64,000 nt of DNA, from contig JAIESW010000067.1 of assembly GCA_019745565.1 (NCBI GenBank), positions 124,001 through 188,000 on the forward strand, given 5' to 3'. The notes under the pieces were generated by a model. That model saw only the letters and a list, made by a program, of their open reading frames with translations, was not told where the DNA came from and did not search any database. Below, one piece after another: positions 34,933-42,602 of the stretch. Both the position numbers and the translations under genes were made by a program. The DNA is from Burkholderiales bacterium. Lineage in GTDB: Bacteria > Pseudomonadota > Gammaproteobacteria > Burkholderiales > Ga0077523. Positions within the stretch are counted from its first letter, which is position 1. Each line of letters opens with the position of its first letter.

Positions 34933-35159
34933 CGCCCGATACCGTGCCGGCGGTCATGGCGCTGGAGCACCGTCCGGTACTCCACGTCGCCGGAGTTGCG
35001 CCGCACGAAGCACGCGCCCATGGCCTTGACCAGCGTCTGCAGCGGCCAGACCCGCGCCCACTCCCGCACCGACAGGTCGAACGCGGCGAGCGCCGCCAGG
35101 ACGCACAACGCCAGGAAGCACCACAACGGAACGTCGACGCTGCCGCTCACGGTCCGCAT
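34926..35159 (-). CDS. small single-span membrane protein (hypothetical)
   Basis: 77-residue frame with one strong hydrophobic segment, VPLWCFLALCVLAALAAF, near the N terminus and a basic, probably cytoplasmic tail (EWARVWPLQTLVKAMGACFVRRNSG). The start of the protein vaguely resembles the N-terminal anchor of membrane acyltransferases, but nothing further supports that. The ribosome-binding site is weak. It could be a gene, a remnant, or non-coding. The 107 bp between it and the next minus-strand gene end (35266) show nothing else. Confidence 0.4.
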   Translation of the reverse strand: MRTVSGSVDVPLWCFLALCVLAALAAFDLSVREWARVWPLQTLVKAMGACFVRRNSGDVEYRTVLQRHDRRHGIGRY

Positions 35160-35265
35160 ACCCTGCCGGGGAAGAGCCGGGGAGCACGGTAACGCGGAGG
35201 GCGGTGGTCAAAAGCGCACCGGCCGCCGCGATGTGCTGGCGGCGGCCGGTGCGATGGATTCCGGC

Positions 35266-35556
35266 TTACAGGTGCTCGGCGAGGATCGCGTGCGCAGCGC
35301 GCGGTTCGACCGCGGGATGCGAATGGATGGTCACGAGAGCGGGCTCGGTGGTCGTCGCATCACGGCGGTACACGATCACCGCAGGGTGGTCGCCGTTCGT
35401 GTTCACGTCGCGCGAGAAACCGTGCGCCGGGTGCAGATAGAAGCGCATCGTCTGCTCGTAGGTGGAGGCCTGATTGATGGTGCCGGGCTCGGCGGCCTGG
35501 ACGGTCGATACGGCGAACGCGGAAACGACGGCGGCTGCAAGAAGGTGGCGGTTCAT
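35266..35556 (-). CDS. small secreted protein, predicted sigma-54-controlled
   Basis: 96 residues: signal peptide MNRHLLAAAVVSAFAVSTVQA with cleavage likely after residue 21, then about 75 mature residues with an aromatic/His-rich centre (TMRFYLHPAHGFSRDVNTNGDHPAVIVYRRD) and a second His-rich part (IHSHPAVEPRAAHAIL). Seven or so histidines suggest metal binding, but no family is recognised. AAGGGGAT precedes ATG 35556. The gene is directly downstream of a kinase/receiver/NtrC-type regulator cluster on the same strand, and its upstream region has a GG-N10-GC promoter and two palindromes, so it is the likely output of that cluster. Confidence 0.72.
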   Translation of the reverse strand: MNRHLLAAAVVSAFAVSTVQAAEPGTINQASTYEQTMRFYLHPAHGFSRDVNTNGDHPAVIVYRRDATTTEPALVTIHSHPAVEPRAAHAILAEHL

Positions 35557-35629
35557 GGTGATCCCCTTGGAAGACATGCACGGTTGGTGATGTTCTCGGC
35601 GGCCTCGTGCCGTCGGTGAGCCGCTTATC

Positions 35630-35644
35630 GCACCGCGCGTGCCA
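35630..35644 (-). promoter_or_regulatory. candidate sigma-54 (-24/-12) promoter
   Basis: On the minus strand CTGGCACG-CGCG-GTGCG matches the RpoN consensus TGGCACG-N4-TTGCW: a perfect -24 heptamer and the invariant GG-N10-GC spacing (GG at 35643-35642, GC at 35631-35630). Only the less conserved Ts of the -12 box differ. It would start transcription near 35618, about 60 bp before ATG 35556. Confidence 0.7.
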
Positions 35645-35709
35645 GTGAAAAATTCCCAAGAGGATCAGGATGTTGATCGAAACCACAGCGTACGGCCGTG
35701 AACCGGTCT

Positions 35710-35725
35710 GTTGGGCCGGCCCAAC
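35710..35725. promoter_or_regulatory. activator-site palindrome 1
   Basis: Perfect 16-bp palindrome GTTGGGCCGGCCCAAC, about 100 bp upstream of the predicted sigma-54 start site. It shares TCTGTTGGGC and GGCCCAAC with the second palindrome 68 bp further upstream. Position and symmetry fit an enhancer-binding-protein upstream activator sequence. Confidence 0.65.
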
Positions 35726-35777
35726 GCGGCATGCTGACGGCATCCGCCAAATGCTTGTCGTTGCACGCATTTCGTCT

Positions 35778-35793
35778 GTTGGGCGGGCCCAAC
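35778..35793. promoter_or_regulatory. activator-site palindrome 2
   Basis: GTTGGGC-GG-GCCCAAC (extended to TGTTGGGC...GCCCAACA), centred 68 bp from the first palindrome and about 168 bp upstream of the predicted start site, ending 9 bp before the 3' end of the NtrC-type regulator gene. Paired sites of this kind are typical for bacterial enhancer-binding proteins. Confidence 0.65.
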
Positions 35794-35801
35794 ACGCCGT
35801 G

Positions 35802-37163
35802 CTAGCGCTCGGAATCCTTGAACTGCTTCGGATCCAGCGCGTGCCGGCGCATCAGGGCGTAGAACTCGCTGCGGTTGCGTTGCGCGAGGCGCGCCGCATC
35901 GGTGACGTTGCCTCGCGTCTGCTTGAGCAGCTGTACGACGTAGTCCCGTTCGAACGCCTGCTTGGCCGTGTCGAGCGGGATCTGCGGCTCGGTCGGCTGG
36001 GCGATGACCCGTTCCATCAGTGCCGTCGGGACGACGGTCTCGGTGCACAGCGCCACCGCTTTCTCGATCGCGTTCTGCAGCTGGCGCACGTTGCCGGGCC
36101 AGGGTGCGGCCATCAGCATCTCCATGCTGTCGGGCGAGAACGCGCGGACCGGACGGCCGTAGCGGGCCGCCAGGGTGCGCAGGAAGCGCGTCGCGAGAAC
36201 GGGGATGTCTTCACGGCGTTCGGCCAAGGTCGGCAGCCGCAGGGATACGACGTTGATGCGGTAGTAGAGGTCCTCGCGAAACCGTCCTGCCCGCACTTCC
36301 GCCTCGAGGTCGCGGTGCGTGGCGGTGATCAGGCGCACGTCGACCGCGACGTCCTGCACCGTGCCCACCGGCCGGACCTTGCGCTCCTGCACCGCACGCA
36401 ACAGCTTCACCTGCAGGCTCATCGGCATGTCGCCGATCTCGTCGAGCAGCAGCGTCCCGCCGTCGGCCGCGCGGAACAGCCCTTCGTGGTCACGCGCCGC
36501 ACCGGTGAAGGCGCCTCTCACGTGTCCGAAGAGTTCCGATTCCAGGAGCTGCTCGGGCATCGCGCCGCAGTTGACCGCGATGAAGGGCCCGCCGGTTCTG
36601 GAGCTCGCGCGATGCAGCGCCCGTGCGAGGAGTTCCTTGCCGGTGCCGCTCTGTCCGCGGATCAGCACGCTCGCATCGGTGCCGGCCACGAGCTTCGCTT
36701 CGCGCAGCAGCGACGACATTGCCGGGCTGCGCGTGACGATCTCCGCGCGCCACGCTTCATCCGCGCCGGCAACGTGGCCGCTGCTCGCGAGGGCACGTTC
36801 CACTTCCGTCAGCATGGCGGTGGCCTCGAACGGCTTCTGGACGAACGCGACCACGCCGCGGCGCGTGGCGGTCACCGCATCGGGCACGTTGCCGTGAGCG
36901 GTCATGATGATGACCGGCAGTCCGGCGAAGCGCTTGGTGATCTCGTCGAACAGCGCGAGCCCGTCCATGCCGGTCATGCGCAGGTCCGTCAGGACCAGAT
37001 CGACGTGCGTTACCTCGAGCTGCGCCAGCGCCTTGGCGCCGCTCTCGACCGGAATGGCCGCGTAGCCGTCCTTGTCGAGCCGCATGGCCACCACACGCAA
37101 CAGCGCCGGATCGTCGTCCACGACCAGGATCGTGGCCTTCGGGGCTTCCGCGACGGCGCTCAC
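35802..37163 (-). CDS. sigma-54-dependent response regulator (NtrC/GlrR-type)
   Basis: 453 residues with three domains. Receiver: acidic pocket DDD at 16-18, phosphoacceptor D60 (LVLTDLRM) and K110. AAA+ domain: Walker A GQSGTGKE (170-177), sigma-54 contact loop GAFTGA (217-222) and Walker B LLLDEIGD. C-terminal Fis-type HTH: KQTRGNVTDAARLAQRNRSEFYALMRRHALDP, like the GlrR/QseF group. The start is GTG 37163, overlapping the preceding receiver gene's stop by 4 bp (GTGA), so the two are translationally coupled. It would activate RpoN promoters; the closest candidate is the secreted-protein gene downstream. Confidence 0.93.
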   Translation of the reverse strand: MSAVAEAPKATILVVDDDPALLRVVAMRLDKDGYAAIPVESGAKALAQLEVTHVDLVLTDLRMTGMDGLALFDEITKRFAGLPVIIMTAHGNVPDAVTATRRGVVAFVQKPFEATAMLTEVERALASSGHVAGADEAWRAEIVTRSPAMSSLLREAKLVAGTDASVLIRGQSGTGKELLARALHRASSRTGGPFIAVNCGAMPEQLLESELFGHVRGAFTGAARDHEGLFRAADGGTLLLDEIGDMPMSLQVKLLRAVQERKVRPVGTVQDVAVDVRLITATHRDLEAEVRAGRFREDLYYRINVVSLRLPTLAERREDIPVLATRFLRTLAARYGRPVRAFSPDSMEMLMAAPWPGNVRQLQNAIEKAVALCTETVVPTALMERVIAQPTEPQIPLDTAKQAFERDYVVQLLKQTRGNVTDAARLAQRNRSEFYALMRRHALDPKQFKDSER

Positions 37164-37540
37164 GGCGGTTTGCCGCCGGTGCCCAGCTGGCGGCCGATGG
37201 CCTCGAGCAGCAGCTTGACCTCGATCGGTTTCACGAGATAGTCGTTCGCGCCCTGCGCGAGCCGGGCGGCGCGCTCCGAGTGATCGGCGCTGGCCGTCAT
37301 GAAGATGAACGGTATGCGCACCGTCCGCGGATCGGTCCGCAGGGCGGCAAGCACGGCATCGCCGTCCATCCCCGGCATCCGGAGGTCGCACAGGATGAGG
37401 TCGGGTTCGCGGGTCCGGGCGAGTCGCAGACCGTCGAGGCCGTTGATCGCCGTCAGCACCTCGAAGCCCTCGAGGGTCAGCACCCGCGCGAAGTTCGCGA
37501 GGATCGAGGAGTCGTTCTCGATCAGCAGGATCTTATGCAC
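37160..37540 (-). CDS. stand-alone response-regulator receiver protein
   Basis: 126 residues, a CheY-like receiver with no output domain. Phosphoacceptor D52 in LILCDLRMPGMDGD, Thr in FIFMTASAD and Lys in DYLVKPIE are intact; the acidic pocket is END rather than the usual DD. It probably relays or competes for phosphate between the kinase and the NtrC-type regulator, as in branched phosphorelays. It overlaps the kinase gene by 8 bp and the regulator gene by 4 bp, so the three genes form one tightly coupled operon. Confidence 0.9.
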   Translation of the reverse strand: MHKILLIENDSSILANFARVLTLEGFEVLTAINGLDGLRLARTREPDLILCDLRMPGMDGDAVLAALRTDPRTVRIPFIFMTASADHSERAARLAQGANDYLVKPIEVKLLLEAIGRQLGTGGKPP

Positions 37541-39518
37541 GGGCTCCGCCGCCGATCTCGGGAATGACGACCGTGAACGTCGAGCCCTCGCGCGGCACGC
37601 TGCGCACCGCGATCCGGCCGCCGTGTAGTTCCACCGATTTGCGGACGATCGCTAGGCCCAGACCGGCGCCGGCGATGTGATTGACGTTGCGCCCACGGTG
37701 GAAGGTTTCGAAGAGTCGCGCCTGGTCCTCCACCGGAATTCCCATACCGTGGTCCTCCACCTCCAGCAGGATCTCGCGGCCGTCGCAGACCACGCGCACT
37801 TCGATGGTCGATTCGGCCGTCGAATACTTGATCGCGTTGGTGAGGAGGTTGCCGAGGATGTGCTGCAGCAGCTCCTCGTCGACGACACGCTCGGCGCTCG
37901 TGCCCTCGAACGTCAGGAGCACCTGCTGCTGCGCGCGCACCGCAGCGCATGCTTCATCGACGATGCGTTCGCACAGCGCCCGCAGGTCGAGACGCCGCGG
38001 ACGGAACTCCAGTCGACCCGCCTCCGAACGTCCGATCAGCAGGATGTCCTCGAGCATGCGCGTCATGCGCTGCACCGAAGCCTTGATGCCGCCGATGAGA
38101 TCGGCACGCTCGCGTTCCGTGAGGCGCTCGCCGTAGTCGGCCAGCAGTTCGGTCGACGACAGGATCGTCGCGAGCGGCGTGCGGAACTCGTGCGACGTCA
38201 TCGATACGAAGCGCGACTTGAGTTCGTTCAGCTCCTTCTCGCGCGCCAGCGCCTCCACCAGCTCCGCCTCCGCGGCCTTGCGCCGGGTCAGATCCACCAC
38301 GGTCCAGATGGTGCCGACGTTGAGGTCGCGCCGGTCGATGGCACAACCGCTCACCAGGCACCAGAAGGTGGATCCGTCCTTGCGCCGAACCCGGCCCTCG
38401 GTCTGGAAGAAGCCGGTATCCACGAGCTGGCGGTTGATGAGCGGGCCCAGCTCGTCGTAGGCCTCCTGCGAACCGTAGGTATGCCGCACCGACCGGCCCA
38501 CCAGTTCGCCCGCCTGATACCCCAGCATGTCGCTCTCGAAATGCTTGTTCACCCAGACGTACTCGCGGTTGCGCACCAGGGCGATGCCCATCACCGACGA
38601 CTGCAGGATGGCTTCGCGCTCGGAGAGAGCACGGCGCAGATCCTCCTCGAGCTTGCGGCGCGAGGTGATGTCGGTGAGGACCCAGATGCTGCCCTGGGCC
38701 GGATCGTCGGGCCGGATCGCGCGGCCGCTGATGAAGCACCAGAAGAGCGAACCGTCGCTGCGTTTCATGCGAGCGCGGGTCTCGTAGATGCGGCCCTGCG
38801 TGAGCAGCGGATAAGCCTCGGCGCCGAGCGCCTCGTAGTCCTCGCGCGACGGATACAGCATCGCCGTGTTCTTGCCGGTGAGTGAGCCGCGCGGATAGCC
38901 GAACAGCTGCTCCTCCAGCATCCGGTTGCACCATTCGAGGCGGCGGTTGCGCAGCAGCCCGATGCCGACCACCGAGTGTTCGAGAATCGCCGTCTTCTCG
39001 GCCAGGGCCGCCTGCAGGCGTTCCTCGCTCTGCCGCAGGGCATCGTCCGCCGCCGTCAGTTCGGCGAGCTTCTGCGTGAGCTCCACCGTGCGTTCCGCGA
39101 TGCGCTGCTCGAGGTCGCGGTTGAGCGCCTCGATCTCGGCCTGGCTGCGCTTGCTCTCGCTGATGTCCGAGAAGGTGACCACGGCGAACCTGCGCCCGTC
39201 CGCTCGCATGATCGGACGGAAGCTCACGAGCGAATCGAAGATGCTGCCGTCGCTGCGGCGGATGCCCCATTCCAGCGGGATCTTCGAGGAGTCCGCGAAC
39301 AGTGCTTCGAGGAACTTCTCCTTGACCGCCACCACGCCGGGTGGCGCGCACATCGCGTAGTGGCGCCCGATCAGATCTTCCGGTCGATGGCGCACCAGTT
39401 CGCAGAAGAACGGATTGACGCGCGCGAACCGCCCCTGCTCGTCGATCACGCAGATGCCGATGCGCGCGACGTCGAACACGGTCGCGTACAGGTCGAGATC
39501 GAGCTGGTCGAGGTCCAC
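37533..39518 (-). CDS. PAS-domain sensor histidine kinase
   Basis: 661 residues, no membrane segments, so cytosolic sensing. Three PAS domains in tandem (about 10-125, 170-290 and 300-420), two with the PAC-like ending W..TDIT / WTVVDLTRRK, and a short coiled coil between PAS1 and PAS2. Then HisKA with MTSHEFRTPL (His443) and HATPase_c with N box NLLTNAIKYS, G1 DHGMGIP and G2 GAGLGLAIV. Ligand unknown; the PAS domains repeat WCFISGRAI / WCLVSGCAI, suggesting internal duplication. First gene of the operon with the receiver and the sigma-54 activator. Confidence 0.93.
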   Translation of the reverse strand: MDLDQLDLDLYATVFDVARIGICVIDEQGRFARVNPFFCELVRHRPEDLIGRHYAMCAPPGVVAVKEKFLEALFADSSKIPLEWGIRRSDGSIFDSLVSFRPIMRADGRRFAVVTFSDISESKRSQAEIEALNRDLEQRIAERTVELTQKLAELTAADDALRQSEERLQAALAEKTAILEHSVVGIGLLRNRRLEWCNRMLEEQLFGYPRGSLTGKNTAMLYPSREDYEALGAEAYPLLTQGRIYETRARMKRSDGSLFWCFISGRAIRPDDPAQGSIWVLTDITSRRKLEEDLRRALSEREAILQSSVMGIALVRNREYVWVNKHFESDMLGYQAGELVGRSVRHTYGSQEAYDELGPLINRQLVDTGFFQTEGRVRRKDGSTFWCLVSGCAIDRRDLNVGTIWTVVDLTRRKAAEAELVEALAREKELNELKSRFVSMTSHEFRTPLATILSSTELLADYGERLTERERADLIGGIKASVQRMTRMLEDILLIGRSEAGRLEFRPRRLDLRALCERIVDEACAAVRAQQQVLLTFEGTSAERVVDEELLQHILGNLLTNAIKYSTAESTIEVRVVCDGREILLEVEDHGMGIPVEDQARLFETFHRGRNVNHIAGAGLGLAIVRKSVELHGGRIAVRSVPREGSTFTVVIPEIGGGARA

Positions 39519-39602
39519 GGCGGAATGGAGGGGCGACGGTCCGGTCTGCGGTGAGCCGCATTATCCTCCCGTCCTGCCGGGCCGGAGAGCGTCCGGGATG
39601 CC

Positions 39603-40586
39603 ATGGGATCGCGAACGATGTTCAACGGACTGGGGCAGCGTGCGTTGACGCTGTGCTGCGTGATGCTGCTGTTCACGAGCGGGCGAGTAGCTGCCGACGA
39701 TGCGGTCGTGACCTCGGCCGTGCACTGGGTGTCGCGCGGCGAGGCTCGAATCCACGTCTGGGAGAAGTTCGCCGGCTCACCCACGGGCAAGCCGGTGCTG
39801 ATCCTTGCGCACGGCTCGGCCACGGCGGGCAAGGAGAGCTTCGATCTTGCAGTGCCCGGGCGGACCGACTACAGCCTGATGGATCATTTCGCTCGCGCCG
39901 GCTTCGACGTGTTCGCGCCGGACGTGCACGGGTTCGGTCGCTCGACGCATCCCGAGGGTTACGTCACGACCGATGCGGCGGCGGAGGACCTGGATTCGGT
40001 CGTCGATGCCGTCCGACGCGAGCGCGGCGTGCCGCGCGTGCATGTGGTGGCGTGGTCGTGGGGCACGCAGTACGCGGGGATGTTCGTCTCCGCCCATGGC
40101 GACAAGGTCGATCGTTACGTGAGCTATGCGCAGATGCACGCGGACAGCCCCGACATCGTCCGGCGCCGTGCCGACCTCGAGCGGTATCGGAGCACCGCGT
40201 GGATCGCTGTGCCGCGCGATGCCTGGAAGGCGCGCTTCCGGTCCCTGACCCCGCCGGAAGTCACCGAACCCGAAGCGATGGAGGCATTCGCCGATGCCGC
40301 CACGGCGATCGAGGTTCGCACGTCCACCGGGCCGCACCTGGACATGGTCACGCGCCTTCCGATGGTGGACCCGACCCGGATCGCCGTGCCCACCCTGATG
40401 ATCCACGGGCAGTACGACGACGTCGCCGACACGGCCGGGCTGCTACCGTTCTTCGGGCAGCTGCCGAACGCCGACAAGCGCTACGTCGTCATTCCCCAGG
40501 CGGGCCACATGATGCACCTGCAGGCGGGGCGGTACGCTTTCTTCGACGCGGTCGTCGATTTCCTGAGGGCAGGCGGATCGCGGTGA
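39603..40586 (+). CDS. exported alpha/beta hydrolase
   Basis: 327 residues. Signal peptide QRALTLCCVMLLFTSGRVAA, then an alpha/beta hydrolase fold: VLILAHGSATAGKESFD (oxyanion region), nucleophile Ser in VVAWSWGTQYAGM (W-S-W-G instead of the usual G-x-S-x-G), Asp in HGQYDDVAD and His in QAGHMMHL. Possible start codons are ATG 39603 or ATG 39618; both keep the signal peptide. Substrate unknown; esterase or lipase-like. It is divergent from the kinase operon and convergent with the antiporter gene. Confidence 0.83.
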   Translation: MGSRTMFNGLGQRALTLCCVMLLFTSGRVAADDAVVTSAVHWVSRGEARIHVWEKFAGSPTGKPVLILAHGSATAGKESFDLAVPGRTDYSLMDHFARAGFDVFAPDVHGFGRSTHPEGYVTTDAAAEDLDSVVDAVRRERGVPRVHVVAWSWGTQYAGMFVSAHGDKVDRYVSYAQMHADSPDIVRRRADLERYRSTAWIAVPRDAWKARFRSLTPPEVTEPEAMEAFADAATAIEVRTSTGPHLDMVTRLPMVDPTRIAVPTLMIHGQYDDVADTAGLLPFFGQLPNADKRYVVIPQAGHMMHLQAGRYAFFDAVVDFLRAGGSR

Positions 40587-40587
40587 A

Positions 40588-40713
40588 TCAACGTCGGGAA
40601 CGACGCAGGGCGGTGCCACTCACGAGCAGCAGGCCCGACGCCATCCAGGCCCAGGTCTCAGGTTCGGGAACCGGGGCTGCGGCCCGGGTCAGATCGGTGC
40701 TGACGCCGGGATC
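40588..40713 (-). pseudogene. orphan PEP-CTERM sorting tail (gene remnant)
   Basis: The minus strand reads PVPEPETWAWMASGLLLVSG followed by TALRRSRR and a stop: a complete PEP-CTERM signal (VPEP, hydrophobic helix, basic end). No exported protein is attached. The frame is open only about 41 codons upstream, to where it meets the stop codon of the antiporter gene in another frame, and has no start codon or signal peptide. It is best read as the 3' scrap of a deleted PEP-CTERM gene between the hydrolase and the antiporter. Confidence 0.7.
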
Positions 40714-42460
40714 AGCCGTTGTGCGCCGCCGCAAGCGCCGCCTGCTGTGCCGACTGGTGATTGTGTGCCGCTGTCATCCGCTCGAGCACGTGGCGCGTCA
40801 TGCTGAGCGCCAGTTCGTGTTCGCCGATGAAGACCATCCCCGCCTGTTCCTTCCGCAGCAGTTCGGCTTCTTCATCGCTGTGAGTACGGACCAGCGTTTC
40901 CACGTCGGGCTTCAGCGTGCGGGCGATCTCGATCATCTTGCGGGCACGGAAGGTGTCCGGGGTCGCGATGACGAGCAGGTGAGCCCGGTGCACGTGGGCC
41001 TGGATCAGCACGGCAGGATCGGACGCGTCGCCGGATACCGCCGGGATGCCGCGGCTGCGCAGCTGTTCGACCACTTCGCGGTTCTGCTCCGCCACGACGA
41101 TGGGGATGCCGCGCTCGATGAGAGCTTCGCCGATGCGTCGGCCGACCCGGCCATAGCCGACGATCAGCACGTGCTCCGTGAGCTGGCTCTGGTCCACGCT
41201 CATGGGCAGTTCCGCGAGCGGATCGTCCGGGCGTTCCATGGCGCGCGCCAGCTTCGAGCGCGAGCGGATCCATTTCTGCAGCGGCTCGATCGCGTTGAAC
41301 AGCAGCGGATTGATCGCGATCGAGATCAGCGCACCCGCCAGGATCAGGCTCTGGCCGTCGGTGGGCAGGAGCTTCATGGCCACGCCGAGGCCGGCCAGGA
41401 TGAACGAGAACTCGCCGATCTGCGCGAGGCTCGCCGAAACCGTCAGTGCCGTGTTGAGCGGGTACCGGAACGCCAGCACGATGAGGAACGCCGCCAGCGT
41501 CTTGCCCACGACGATGATGGCCACGACCACCACGACCTTGAGCGGCTCCTGCAGCAGCATCGCCGGGTCGAACAGCATGCCGACCGACACGAAGAAGAGG
41601 ACCGAGAACGCATCGCGCAGCGGCAGTGATTCGTCGGCGGCACGATGGCTCAGCGCCGATTCGCGCATCACCATGCCTGCGAAGAACGCGCCGAGCGCGA
41701 ACGAGACGCCGAACAGCTTGCCCGAGCCGAACGCGATACCCACCGCGGCCGAGATCACGCACAGCGTGAAGAGTTCGCGCGACCCGGTGCGAGCCACCTG
41801 CCACAGTATCCACGGAAACACGCGGCGGCCCACCACCAGCATCAGCGCCACGAACCCGGCCACCTGACCGAGCGTGATCAGCAGCATGGTCGTGAGGCTG
41901 CGCTCCTCCGTGACCGAGTGCCCGGCGTCGCCGCCCAGCCAGCCGGCCAGCGGCGGCAGCAGCACCAGCACCAGCACCATTGCGAGGTCCTCCACCACCA
42001 GCCAGCCGACGGCGATGCGGCCGTTGATGGACTCGAGCACCCCGCGGCTTTCCAGCGCGCGCAGCAGCACCACGGTGCTCGCGACCGACAGGGCGAGCCC
42101 GAACACCAGGCTGGCACCGAGACTCCAGCCCCAGAAGTACGCCACCCCGCCACCCATCAACGTGGCCACGGCGATCTGGGCGATCGCGCCCGGCACGGCG
42201 ATCTTGCGCACGGCCAGCAGATCTCCCAGCGAGAAGTGCAGGCCGACGCCGAACATCAGCAGCATCACGCCGATCTCCGCGAGCTGCGTGGCGAGTTCCA
42301 CGTCGGCCACGAAGCCCGGCGTGGCCGGGCCGATCATGATGCCGGCGACCAGATAGCCGACCAGTGCCGGCAGCTTGAGACGGACGGCGACGAAGCCGAG
42401 GATCAGCGCCAGGCCGAGTGCGGCCGCGATGGTGGTGATGAGCGTGATTTCGTGGGGCAA
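40712..42460 (-). CDS. Kef-type K+/H+ (CPA2) antiporter with TrkA-N domain
   Basis: 582 residues. About 12 membrane helices of the CPA2 family in residues 1-380 (LPALVGYLVAGIMIGPATPG, LLMFGVGLHFSLGDLL, the ion-site GWLVVEDLAMVLVLVL, AQIGEFSFILAGLG). A cytosolic TrkA-N/RCK domain with VLIVGYGRVGRRIGEALIERG follows. YbaL/KefB-like proteins exchange K+ for protons; Kef systems protect against electrophiles when gated by glutathione adducts. A separate KefF/KefG ancillary gene is absent. The halohydrin-dehalogenase-like gene lies 142 bp upstream on the same strand. Confidence 0.9.
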   Translation of the reverse strand: MPHEITLITTIAAALGLALILGFVAVRLKLPALVGYLVAGIMIGPATPGFVADVELATQLAEIGVMLLMFGVGLHFSLGDLLAVRKIAVPGAIAQIAVATLMGGGVAYFWGWSLGASLVFGLALSVASTVVLLRALESRGVLESINGRIAVGWLVVEDLAMVLVLVLLPPLAGWLGGDAGHSVTEERSLTTMLLITLGQVAGFVALMLVVGRRVFPWILWQVARTGSRELFTLCVISAAVGIAFGSGKLFGVSFALGAFFAGMVMRESALSHRAADESLPLRDAFSVLFFVSVGMLFDPAMLLQEPLKVVVVVAIIVVGKTLAAFLIVLAFRYPLNTALTVSASLAQIGEFSFILAGLGVAMKLLPTDGQSLILAGALISIAINPLLFNAIEPLQKWIRSRSKLARAMERPDDPLAELPMSVDQSQLTEHVLIVGYGRVGRRIGEALIERGIPIVVAEQNREVVEQLRSRGIPAVSGDASDPAVLIQAHVHRAHLLVIATPDTFRARKMIEIARTLKPDVETLVRTHSDEEAELLRKEQAGMVFIGEHELALSMTRHVLERMTAAHNHQSAQQAALAAAHNG

Positions 42461-42602
42461 GGTGTGGTTCCGGTGGCGCGGGTGATGCTGTTTGGATAGG
42501 GCCCGCGCGGCTCGAGACTGACTCGCTCAGGGCCCAGTAGAGACGACGATACCATCCACAAGTTCGCGGCGGACTGCAGATTCGTTGCAGCGCCGCGGCA
42601 GG

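Noticed and set aside
35710-35793. The two palindromes as terminators of the regulator gene
   Set aside because: No T run follows either one, they are duplicated with a shared flank, and they lie at activator distance from a GG-N10-GC promoter.
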